Positions 1-6,936 of a stretch of 10,765 nt of DNA are shown here, piece by piece. The stretch's first letter is position 1. The number at the start of each line of letters is the position of its first letter. This DNA is from Cyclostephanos tholiformis (taxonomy: Eukaryota > Bacillariophyta > Thalassiosirophyceae > Thalassiosirales > Thalassiosiraceae), in contig JALLPB010002608.1 in NCBI GenBank assembly GCA_036939975.1, positions 1 through 10,765 on the forward strand. The letters run 5' to 3'. A program made the position numbers and the translations under genes. Below the pieces are notes generated by a model that had not been told where the DNA came from, made no database searches, and worked only from the letters and a program-made list of their open reading frames with translations.

Positions 1-627
1 GATCTGATTGATTGCAGTGAAGCTTGCAAAAGCATCACACAGATACCTGTAATTGCAATGGGGTACATGGCTGACGGGTCCCATCTTCATGGGGGATATA
101 CCCACATTACCTTTTTCCACTTCCAGGCGAATTGTTTCTGCACTTGTTCCAACTTTATATTTTTTCTTTATTTGGTCGGCCACCTGCTTAATGGACACCC
201 CCCCCCCTTCCTTTGCAACTTCTTGGGCATACAGTTGCATCACCTCCTTGTGTGCATTGGAGTAGTGATGCTTCTGCTTAACACTTTCAACACAATCATT
301 CATGGCAGCCGGTGCCATCTTCCTCATCCTCACGCATTTTGGAGGCAAACAGGTGATCTGGTCGTTTGACGTAATGTCTGAAATGCCCATCTCCATTGGA
401 CTACAGGCAACCAACGACACAGGCGCCGTATTGACTGATGATGTTGTAGGTTTCCTTCGGCCAGGGAGGCGTTGGACAAATTGTTTTCGTAGATTCAAGT
501 TTGCGATGTCATTATCGGAAAATCGCATGACACGCATGGCCTCCGGGACAGTCGCTTGTGGCGCCCTCATGAGAAACTTAACTGCACACTTGACCTTCAG
601 CAGATGCTTGGCGCTATTCTTTGACAT
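1..627 (-). CDS. Pogo/CENP-B-like HTH transposase-type protein, N-terminal part (partial)
   Basis: Open reading frame of 209 codons on the minus strand, from ATG at 627-625 to the window edge without a stop; an in-frame TGA lies upstream of the ATG, so this start is well placed. Residues 24-50 (QATVPEAMRVMRFSDNDIAN and following) look like a first helix-turn-helix. Residues 144-172 (VSIKQVADQIKKKYKVGTSA, then ETIRLEV) look like a second one. Next comes a GISPMKMGP segment and an LCDAFASFTAINQI segment at the cut end. I recall this layout in diatom genes annotated as HTH-psq/CENP-B-type DDE endonucleases, where the catalytic domain follows; it would lie outside this window. A run of ten G on the coding strand (198-207) encodes Gly-Gly-Gly and keeps the frame. 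The protein probably binds DNA in the nucleus. It could be an active transposase or a domesticated copy. The gene call is firm; the family call is moderate. Confidence 0.72.
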   Translation of the reverse strand, partial: MSKNSAKHLLKVKCAVKFLMRAPQATVPEAMRVMRFSDNDIANLNLRKQFVQRLPGRRKPTTSSVNTAPVSLVACSPMEMGISDITSNDQITCLPPKCVRMRKMAPAAMNDCVESVKQKHHYSNAHKEVMQLYAQEVAKEGGGVSIKQVADQIKKKYKVGTSAETIRLEVEKGNVGISPMKMGPVSHVPHCNYRYLCDAFASFTAINQI

Positions 628-698
628 GTTGGGAGGCCGGGCCAATAATGTTGAGTCGATTTTTAATCGATAGTTTCAATGCAATTGCCAAGGGACAC

Positions 699-729
699 GC
701 ACTCTCACAAATTTGAGCGGCGAGAGTGC
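699..729. repeat. 8-bp inverted repeat upstream of the minus-strand gene
   Basis: GCACTCTC at 699-706 pairs perfectly with GAGAGTGC at 722-729 across a 15-nt loop. It lies about 70 bp upstream of the start codon of the minus-strand HTH gene. It could be an operator-like site or part of an element end, or it could be chance. Confidence 0.4.
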
Positions 730-1019
730 AAAACCATACGTTTATTTGTACGTAATTTCACCAGGAAGATATGGTCGGATCATCCTCACAACAACCATAA
801 ACCCATCTGGCAATTTAAATGCTTTCTACAGTACTCTTTTACTGTAACTATTTAAATTTTATTTTATCTAATGTGCATAAATATACCAAAAATTTATAAT
901 ATTATTCGTTTAGAAAATGTGTAGTAAATACATTAAAAATTTTAATTTTATACATATAATTTGACGGTCATTTTATAATTGTTTAATATCAATAAGAGAG
1001 AGACAATAATTTTTGCAAC

Positions 1020-1042
1020 CATTTATTGTTTATCAATAAATG
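1020..1042. repeat. 9-bp perfect hairpin in AT-rich spacer
   Basis: CATTTATTG at 1020-1028 and CAATAAATG at 1034-1042 are perfect reverse complements around a 5-nt loop (TTTAT). The AT-rich background makes such hairpins fairly likely by chance; no gene or terminator association is evident. Confidence 0.4.
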
Positions 1043-1239
1043 TTTTTATAGAATTTAAGTTATATTTGATATTATTTCTACATTTTACTTGTTCCACAAA
1101 TGTCACACAAAAGTCAGAATTATTTTATTTTTTATTTGCCATGATTACTCCGATTCCTTTGCAAATCTAATATTTTTAGTAAGCAGGTAAGTTCATTCCC
1201 TACACTAACTCCATTCATTGTACCATATCATATATCATA

Positions 1240-1260
1240 CAACTTCCCCCACTTTTGACA
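1240..1260. repeat. Left terminal inverted repeat candidate
   Basis: This begins CAACTTCCCCCACTTTTGAC. Its first 11 bases are the exact reverse complement of 6752-6762. Bases 1242-1252 are the exact reverse complement of 6730-6740. Related C-rich motifs ending in TTTTGA recur inside at 1354-1365 and 1540-1550, as expected for subterminal transposase-binding sites. Confidence 0.5.
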
Positions 1261-1611
1261 GGCCCCTACCATCACCAGCCGCCGCTCGCTGCTGCCCCCT
1301 CAAACAAAATACCTTACTAATCAGTGTCTCCAATGCCGCCGCTGCCACTGCCCTCCCATTTTTGATGGCGCGGCTGCCTGCTGCCATCACCGCCGCTGCC
1401 ACCTCAAACAAAATACCCCACTTATTAACGTCTCCAACGCCGCCGCCACCACCCGTCATCATTGCCGCCGCTGCCACCTCAAACAAAATACCCCACTTAT
1501 CAACATCTCCAAAGCCGCTGCTGCCGCTGCCACTGCCCTCCCACTTTTGACGGCGCCGCTGCCCATCGCCATTGCTACTGCTGGGTGCCACCTGCCACCG
1601 CCCTCCCGGCA
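1261..1611. repeat. GC-rich left subterminal tandem repeats
   Basis: A C-rich, GCC/GCT-rich stretch holds three copies of CTCAAACAAAATACC, starting at 1299, 1403 and 1478. Each is followed about 28 bp later by TCTCCAA, at 1327, 1431 and 1506. Spacings are therefore 104 and 75 bp, consistent with a repeat unit whose GC-rich filler varies by 29 bp. The filler contains repeats of CCCTCCCATTTTTGATGGCG (1352) and CCCTCCCACTTTTGACGGCG (1536). The block lies between the left end and the start codon of the oxygenase gene, so it may serve both as transposase-binding array and as promoter. Long open frames on both strands here are by-products of low complexity. Confidence 0.7.
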
Positions 1612-3255
1612 ATGTCTGACACTATTCTGTACCCACCGCTCCCTCCTCCTCAATTGAGAAGCAAAAATTTTCAAAAAAATTGTGTGTCATGCACTTGCAG
1701 TCACCGGCGATGCATTTTCGAGTCTCCCGGAGACCATAAATGCATGAGATGCTGCAAGATGCATCTTACATGTTATTTCCTTCCCTCGGGTGAGTGAAGT
1801 CTTTTTGTATCCCCATTTCCACTCTCCATTTTATTGACATTTTTTGGATTTTTCCTATAATTGTCCCTAGTGCAAGGTCGTCGGAATGATCTCATCAAGA
1901 AATCATGTAAACCTCCCCCCTTGACTATTTTAAGTCATCCTCTTGGAGATGGTGTACAATTCGATGATTTTTCTCTGACAACAGACATCAGCGATAGTGT
2001 TCACTACCCCCCTTCGATTCACACCCGTGTGTTGAAGGGGTCTAGCTGCCACGCTGATACTGTGTTAGCCAATCATCGTTCGAATCCACAACCACTTTCC
2101 TCGAATGATGTTAGGACCTTTTCCAAGTCATGGTTTCACGTATATTCCCAGAAGAAAACCAACTGTTCCCGACGCACTATGTGTGCCGCTGCTGCCCACT
2201 TACCTGACCTTGTTTCTGGTCCTGTTTGTCACCGTCGATCCCGCCGTGCAAAGAAAAAGCTTCGAAAACAACAACGCCAACTTCTAGAAATTTGTCCACC
2301 AGTGAACCAGATAATCTTCTCTATGGACGACATCAACAGCAACATTATTGTATTTGATGGTGGTAATTCTTCTTGTCCAATTATCACTCCACCCAAGAGA
2401 GTCACATGGAGACGTCATCATGTCTCTGATCTACATATCAAAGACGATTTACGAGGGGACATTGGTCTTACATACCGCCGCATTGACGGCTGTCTTCCCT
2501 TCATCCGCTTACCCCGCAATACTTCTCTAGCAATAATCAGTGCATGTGGTTTAGTGAAAGTATACAACGCACTTCAAGCATGTGAAAATTTACGCTCCCC
2601 TCTCTGTCGTAGCAACAAGAAACGTGTTTTCACTGATTTCGGCAAGCCCCCTTGTTATGCATGTGTTGGACCTCAGGTATCTAGAAACAGTCCGAAGGTA
2701 CACAATCATCCATCATTCATGGACAAACTCCCAATGCACCATTGGGAGTCTTTGCTATGGCTTATGCGGAGGGCCGAAGAAGCATTTAAGACCATTGCTG
2801 ACCACCAGGTCATTAGTCATATTCATTTTGCAAAGAATGCTGTTCCTTTCAAGACGTTTGTAATGAATAGGGAGAATTCAAACAGCGCAAAGTTTTTTGG
2901 TGGAATTGCATTTGGAACCAATGTTTTCCTTCGATGTCATACTGACCAAGATTTTACCATGAGCATGTCTCAGGTATTTGTGAAAGGAAAACCTCATTAT
3001 CATCTTGACGATGATGTCATTGTCTATTTTTGTTTCCCAACGTTGGGTGTTGCAGTTCCTCTCCGGCCGGGTGATTACTTATTATTTAATCCATTGATTC
3101 CGCATTGTATTTCATCTCGCTGCAAGCAAGAGGATGAGATCATGTGTGTGTCGATGTACTTGAAGACAGCTATTGTCGGTTTGAATGATAATTTGTTGCC
3201 ACTTACTCCATTACAAGAACGATTAGCGGATAGATTCGTCCAATATAAATTGTAG
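1612..3255 (+). CDS. Zn2Cys6 cluster / 2-oxoglutarate-Fe(II) dioxygenase-like fusion protein
   Basis: Two exons, 1612-1789 and 1871-3255, splice in phase to a 520-aa protein. Exon 1 carries Cys24, 27, 34, 44, 47 and 54 with spacing C-x2-C-x6-C-x9-C-x2-C-x6-C, plus basic residues before the third Cys and a Pro in the loop. This fits the fungal-type Zn2Cys6 binuclear cluster, a DNA-binding domain. Residues 180-194 are strongly basic (HRRSRRAKKKLRKQQ), a likely nuclear signal. The C-terminal third looks like a double-stranded beta-helix oxygenase: RCHTDQDF gives an HxD iron motif (His416, Asp418), then VPLRPGDYLLFNPLIPH supplies the distal His471. Arg476 might bind 2-oxoglutarate, but its spacing from His471 is short and uncertain. 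A role in modifying DNA or chromatin is inferred by analogy with TET/JBP genes carried by fungal transposons. A protein hydroxylase is the main alternative. The gene converges on the transposase gene with 27 bp between stops. The ATG at 1612 is the first one after the repeat array that precedes the cluster. Confidence 0.75.
1790..1870 (+). other. Intron of the Zn2Cys6-dioxygenase gene (81 nt)
   Basis: The donor GTGAGT at 1790-1795 is consensus, and the acceptor is CCCTAG ending at 1870 after a pyrimidine-rich stretch. A branch-like TTGAC occurs near 1834. Removing the intron joins a split codon (G + TG = Val60) and keeps both exons in one frame. Without splicing, exon 1 meets TGA at 1795-1797, and exon 2 has no ATG near its upstream end. 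Confidence 0.8.
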
Positions 3256-3282
3256 TAGAAACAATATCATAGAAATTATCAA
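3256..3282. other. 27-bp convergent intergenic gap
   Basis: Only 27 bp separate the TAG of the plus-strand oxygenase gene (3253-3255) from the TAG of the minus-strand transposase gene (3283-3285). Any 3' untranslated regions must run into the opposite gene, so the two transcripts should overlap as antisense RNA. No separate terminator is visible. Confidence 0.7.
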
Positions 3283-6132
3283 CTAGAGTTCAATTTTATT
3301 CCCAAAGTAACGACTCCAATTACGCTTGGGAAGTACAATAATGTAAGATAAGCTGTCAGATCCGTAATCAGGAATTGCACATAACGGATGTACCAATGAA
3401 GATATTGGAACTGAAACAATGGAAACATCAAATATAGATCCAAGTTTTGTTTTCACAACAAAGTTTTCCTCTATAGCACTCCAATTAACAGGCTTCTCCG
3501 TGCAGTGAATAACTGCTTCAGTGATATTGTTCACTTTTATAAAACCAAGAAGTTTTGCTGGATAGTAACTTTCAACCGCATCACCAGCAGCATTTTTTTC
3601 AGAAAAGTGAACATAAACCCAGTCATACCATTCTTTACCTTGAAAACATGGATGCGCATAAAGAAGAAGTGTTGTTCCAGCACCGCTCCTTAATGTTACT
3701 CTTGTGTATCCCTCGAAACAGTAGCCATTTTTGAATTCTCTAGCGTCCATTGAGTCAAATTTTCTGCTTAGAAACATAACCAGTCTTTCCTCCAAGCAAT
3801 ACTTGTTGTCATTGATTCTAATACCTTGTTGATCACTATGCCAATTGACACAAATACTATTGCCCACTCTCATTGATCGAAGAACGTCATTAGTTATCAC
3901 AACTGAATACTTACCAGATAAATGTATACTGACATCTTCACTTTTGTTCATTTTTTCCTTAGTGGGAAGTAATCCCACCCAATCCTCTTTTGCATTTACA
4001 GATCGTAAGGCATACTGAGTTACCATGATGTCATAATATTGTTTGGCAATTTGTACAGCAAACTCGTTCACTCTTCTTTGGGTTTTTAGACCTGGTGCCT
4101 TGACAAAGAATTTATGCGCAGATTCACCCGTTCCACCATAAAAATTCATGGCACTACCATATCTTTGCATATAGACCATAACTTTTGTCATTGCATGCAT
4201 CTTCGGTATACAGTACCCATTTGTTCCCTCCTCTCTTGGAAAAATGTCTTGTAGCATCTCGAGAACTTTCGAAATCATGATTCTTGACTGTCTTACTTCC
4301 TCTTTTCTGTTGCAATCATGAAACCACTCTTCCATAGATAAATACAACTTGAGGAATTCCAAGAACCGCTTCCATCGTGCATTCGAGTGATATCCTAATC
4401 CTTTCTGTAATTTAGTTGTTCCCTCAACAGTATGTGCCATAACTAACAGTAAAAATAAGTTGCCCTTCCTTTCTTCTGCCTGACACTTTGTCCCATCTAT
4501 AATTCCATTCCTTATGGACCCACGTGGGAAATCTCTCTCGCTTTGTCGTTTTATGTTCATGTATATCTGGACATGTAGTTTGTCTATATAATCTCTATCT
4601 TGTCCAGAACCAATTTGAATACTCAATGATTCAAACATATACTTTATAAGACCCTGTCCAGACACATGTAACATCTCCGGAGGCATCATACCATATGGAC
4701 CATGTTCGTTGTCAGATAAAGGAAGATGTTTGCTTATGAAAGCATTCTTGATGTCATACCGTGACATTGACTTAAGAAGTGCAAGCCCTTCATTGTAATT
4801 ATTCAGCTTCACTCGCTTAGCTTCACGCATATTGTCTAGGGTGGCATAGACACAAGAAGGATTTGGATTCTTCAATTCATCGTAACCACAGTGACAGTCC
4901 CGATATGGACGGGAAATTTGTTTCTTGTTACCTGGATAATGACCTACCCATTTGTTATTCCCCTCAGTGTCACCAATGATGTAATGTATCCAAACCTTCA
5001 GTTTGACCACTCTGCCCATAACGGTTGCATAAAACCCCCCCCTCCTATAAATTTGTTTGATAGAGTGCAACGCTTTGGCCAAACATAGATGTTCGTCCTG
5101 AATCTTATCCTTTGTATCTCTTTTGTCCGCTTTGTTTTTGCCATAACTGAGATTGGGAATATATGCCAATGGCCTCCAGAAATCTTTGTTGTTTCGTGCT
5201 GCTCGGTTAAACAAAGTTAGTGTAAATATGATCGGCGTGACAGAAAGAGATCCATGCAGATCCGTGTGTGACTTGTCGCCAAAAATAATCAATGCTATTG
5301 GCATTTCGTGGTCCATCTTATCTCTATTAGAACAATAGGTGTTCTTTGCTTTGAGCCATTGATCTCCAGTATGCACTTCTCCATAACATTGATTCTCAGG
5401 ATTACTCTCATCAACGTCACCTGTGAAAATATTGTACCCAGGTGCCAAATTATTTTCATTCATAGTATCTGGATTTGTGACTAAGTCCAATATCATTGAT
5501 TTGGCATCAAACACTGGTACAGTAACAGTTGTATCATCAGTTAACATGACAGTCACAGGTCTTGGTCGTAGGTGCGTTACATTGTACGTTGCTTCATTAG
5601 ATTTTATGAAAGATTTTCGACACTTCAATCTTGCATATTTATCAAAATTCTCCGACGACATGTATTCATTAAGAAGATGAACAATGTCATCATATAATTT
5701 GATAGGTGCTTTGTGTATATTGATCAAATGATTAAGTTTGATTTGCAGCTTTGATACTGCTGTACTTTGTTGTCCTTGTGTGTTTTCATATTCATTGAGA
5801 AATTGATCGGCGTTCATATCATAATCATCTACACATTTTAGTGGTTCTTGTGCCAGAAACATTTCTGATATATCTGAATTTTCACCATCACTATCATTAT
5901 TATCACAGCCAACATTGTTGAAATCTAGAGATGATCTGAGTGGATGATGTTTCATATGAGGATGAGTATCAACAGCAGCATGATATATCCGCCGACATGA
6001 TGGTAAATGAATTTTCAGACTTCGCTGATTGGAAAAATATCGCACACAGTTGGGGCACTGCCAATTTTGGTTCGACATACTTTGGTTCGCAGTTTCATTC
6101 ATTGCTGTAGTATATCTTATTTTTAGAAGCAT
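3283..6132 (-). CDS. Zinc-finger DDE transposase, Plavaka/CACTA (CMC/KDZ-like)
   Basis: An intact, intronless frame of 949 aa. Residues 26-46 form a C2HC finger (Cys26-x2-Cys29-x12-His42-x3-Cys46). An acidic stretch follows (about 76-118). The catalytic core is suggested by three motifs typical of Plavaka/CMC-type enzymes: IIFGDKSHTD (Asp286), HYIIGDTEGNNKW (Asp388) and GGTGESAHKFF (Glu670). Supporting motifs are RPYRDCHCGYDE (409-419, with Cys427, a possible zinc knuckle between second Asp and Glu), MMPPEMLHVSGQGLIKYM (482-499) and IPKMHAMTKVMVYMQRYGS (642-660), which resembles the conserved block before the last Glu. The C-terminal part, about 835-900, is beta-rich with a WYDWVYVHFSE and YYPAKLLGFI pattern, possibly a small barrel. 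It should cut and join element ends in the nucleus. The start gives a finger near the N terminus; ATGs at codons 11 and 19 are alternatives. No frame breaks are seen. The superfamily is likely; exact family needs a profile search. Confidence 0.82.
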   Translation of the reverse strand: MLLKIRYTTAMNETANQSMSNQNWQCPNCVRYFSNQRSLKIHLPSCRRIYHAAVDTHPHMKHHPLRSSLDFNNVGCDNNDSDGENSDISEMFLAQEPLKCVDDYDMNADQFLNEYENTQGQQSTAVSKLQIKLNHLINIHKAPIKLYDDIVHLLNEYMSSENFDKYARLKCRKSFIKSNEATYNVTHLRPRPVTVMLTDDTTVTVPVFDAKSMILDLVTNPDTMNENNLAPGYNIFTGDVDESNPENQCYGEVHTGDQWLKAKNTYCSNRDKMDHEMPIALIIFGDKSHTDLHGSLSVTPIIFTLTLFNRAARNNKDFWRPLAYIPNLSYGKNKADKRDTKDKIQDEHLCLAKALHSIKQIYRRGGFYATVMGRVVKLKVWIHYIIGDTEGNNKWVGHYPGNKKQISRPYRDCHCGYDELKNPNPSCVYATLDNMREAKRVKLNNYNEGLALLKSMSRYDIKNAFISKHLPLSDNEHGPYGMMPPEMLHVSGQGLIKYMFESLSIQIGSGQDRDYIDKLHVQIYMNIKRQSERDFPRGSIRNGIIDGTKCQAEERKGNLFLLLVMAHTVEGTTKLQKGLGYHSNARWKRFLEFLKLYLSMEEWFHDCNRKEEVRQSRIMISKVLEMLQDIFPREEGTNGYCIPKMHAMTKVMVYMQRYGSAMNFYGGTGESAHKFFVKAPGLKTQRRVNEFAVQIAKQYYDIMVTQYALRSVNAKEDWVGLLPTKEKMNKSEDVSIHLSGKYSVVITNDVLRSMRVGNSICVNWHSDQQGIRINDNKYCLEERLVMFLSRKFDSMDAREFKNGYCFEGYTRVTLRSGAGTTLLLYAHPCFQGKEWYDWVYVHFSEKNAAGDAVESYYPAKLLGFIKVNNITEAVIHCTEKPVNWSAIEENFVVKTKLGSIFDVSIVSVPISSLVHPLCAIPDYGSDSLSYIIVLPKRNWSRYFGNKIEL

Positions 6133-6722
6133 TTATTGTTATTCGTGGCATTATTTCCACCTGACGGTCCAATCAAATAGTGCGGAATAACTCACAAAGC
6201 TGAACAAAATAAGCTCAGTAGTACAAAAATGAAGGAATTATTAAAGAGAGCACATTATATTATAACCAGTAGGTGTATCACCAGTTCAACTAGCAGTAAA
6301 AATAATTTCAGATTGTTTAAAAGGATCTCAGAATCAATTATTGTTATTATAATAGTAGTAAATGCGATCAAATGCACATTTTACTAAGAATTTATTATAT
6401 TGAATGTTAAAAATACTAATATTATATGTTTCAGATGTTAGAAAATTTTATAAAATATTTGCGTGCATTACAAAGTAAAATACGAAATAACTGTAAAAGA
6501 TTTAAATTCTTATTAGAACAATTTTAATAGGTCATGTATTATACAAAATGTTATTAACACTAATATAATGTGTGTTTGATGTTAGAAAATTTAATAAAAT
6601 AGCTGTATGAATTAGAAAGTAAAATACGAAGAAAATGTACAGAATTATAATTTTAATTAGAAAAATTTTAATGGATCACAAGTAAATGTTTTCAATTAAA
6701 TATCTACTTATGCCCATACTAT
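6133..6722. other. AT-rich right subterminal region / transposase 5' flank
   Basis: This lies between the transposase start codon and the right inverted end. It is very AT-rich, in clear contrast to the C-rich left subterminal zone. It must contain the transposase promoter, but no specific element is identifiable. It carries the 144-bp-spaced repeat pair and no coding frame of note. Confidence 0.55.
6403..6679 (+). repeat. Two diverged direct repeats, 144-bp offset
   Basis: Copy A (about 6403-6536) and copy B (about 6547-6679) share several blocks at a constant offset of 144 bp. These are ATGTT (6404/6548), GATGTTAGAAAAT (6434/6578), AAGTAAAATACGAA (6474/6618) and ATTTTAAT (6521/6665). Similarity between blocks is partial. 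The constant offset shows a tandem duplication that has since diverged by substitution with little length change. Confidence 0.75.
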
Positions 6723-6762
6723 CGCCAATGTGGGGGAAGTGTCGCTGATTCGGGGGAAGTTG
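6723..6762. repeat. Right terminal inverted repeat candidate, duplicated motif
   Basis: The motif GGGGGAAGT occurs twice, at 6732-6740 and 6752-6760, 20 bp apart. The outer copy extended to GGGGGAAGTTG is the exact reverse complement of 1240-1250. The inner copy, CGCCAATGTGGGGGAAGTG at 6723-6741, matches the left subterminal motif in inverted orientation: its complement is CTTCCCCCAC followed by an ATTGGCG that resembles TTTTGAC. Confidence 0.5.
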
Positions 6763-6826
6763 AGTTAGAAAAAAATGACAAAATTTGAGATCGTTGAACT
6801 ACTACTAGGTAGGTACTTCAATTTCT

Positions 6827-6867
6827 TGTCAGTTCAAAAAGATCGTTGCAGATCATTTGAACTGACA
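6827..6867. repeat. 12-bp perfect inverted repeat (hairpin) upstream of the unknown gene
   Basis: TGTCAGTTCAAA at 6827-6838 is the perfect reverse complement of TTTGAACTGACA at 6856-6867. The 17-nt loop itself holds two GATC sites that could pair. It lies 65 bp outside the right transposon end and about 70 bp upstream of the chosen ATG at 6937. In RNA it would be a 5' leader stem-loop; in DNA it could be a dimeric regulator site. Confidence 0.6.
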
Positions 6868-6936
6868 GTTGGAGGTCAAGAGAGGTTCTCGCAACCACCT
6901 TTCAAACCAGTCACATGTCAAGTTTCACTAAATATC

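Larger units (their letters stand above)
628..1239. other. AT-rich spacer without a recognisable gene
   Basis: This stretch separates the minus-strand HTH gene from the left end of the candidate transposon. It would hold the promoter of the minus-strand gene, but I see no clear core promoter. Long A/T-rich runs dominate from about 840 to 1170. The only ATG-to-stop reading frame (979-1170) is a low-complexity chance frame. Two small perfect inverted repeats are listed separately. Confidence 0.6.
1240..6762. mobile_element. Candidate DNA transposon (Plavaka/CMC-like) carrying a Zn2Cys6-dioxygenase gene
   Basis: The element is inferred from C-rich inverted ends that flank two convergent genes. 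The left end has CAACTTCCCCC at 1240-1250; the right end has its exact reverse complement GGGGGAAGTTG at 6752-6762. A second match pairs ACTTCCCCCAC at 1242-1252 with GTGGGGGAAGT at 6730-6740. Inside are subterminal repeats at both sides, a plus-strand Zn2Cys6-dioxygenase gene and a minus-strand DDE transposase gene. I could not find a convincing target-site duplication next to these ends, so the exact termini are provisional, and the matching ends are short. An intact 949-codon transposase frame suggests a recent or still competent copy. The gene pair is solid; the precise element boundaries are inference. Confidence 0.6.

Noticed and set aside
302..673. Plus-strand open frames over 53-673
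   Set aside because: They lie opposite the minus-strand HTH gene, whose protein has recognisable motifs; the plus-strand products do not.
1299..1520. CRISPR-like array from the repeated CTCAAACAAAATACC motif
   Set aside because: Only three copies with unequal spacing and repetitive filler, in a spliced eukaryotic context; these are subterminal tandem repeats.
1235..1612. Gly/Ala-rich minus-strand and Pro/Ala-rich plus-strand open frames
   Set aside because: They are translations of the GC-rich subterminal repeat array, overlap each other, and have no domain character.
1861..1870. Start of the oxygenase gene at a TTG codon at 1861
   Set aside because: TTG is not a normal start in eukaryotes. 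The TTGTCCCTAG here is an intron 3' end, and splicing from the GTGAGT donor at 1790 supplies an ATG and a zinc cluster in frame.
963..6170. GACGGTC near 963 and near 6161 as a pair of element ends or a target duplication
   Set aside because: A 7-bp direct match with unlike surroundings, and the right copy lies inside the inferred element.
6775..6936. In-frame upstream ATG extending the unknown gene by 54 residues
   Set aside because: It begins 13 bp from the transposon end, covers the perfect hairpin and has no domain-like features; not excluded, but the ATG at 6937 with a basic N terminus is preferred.
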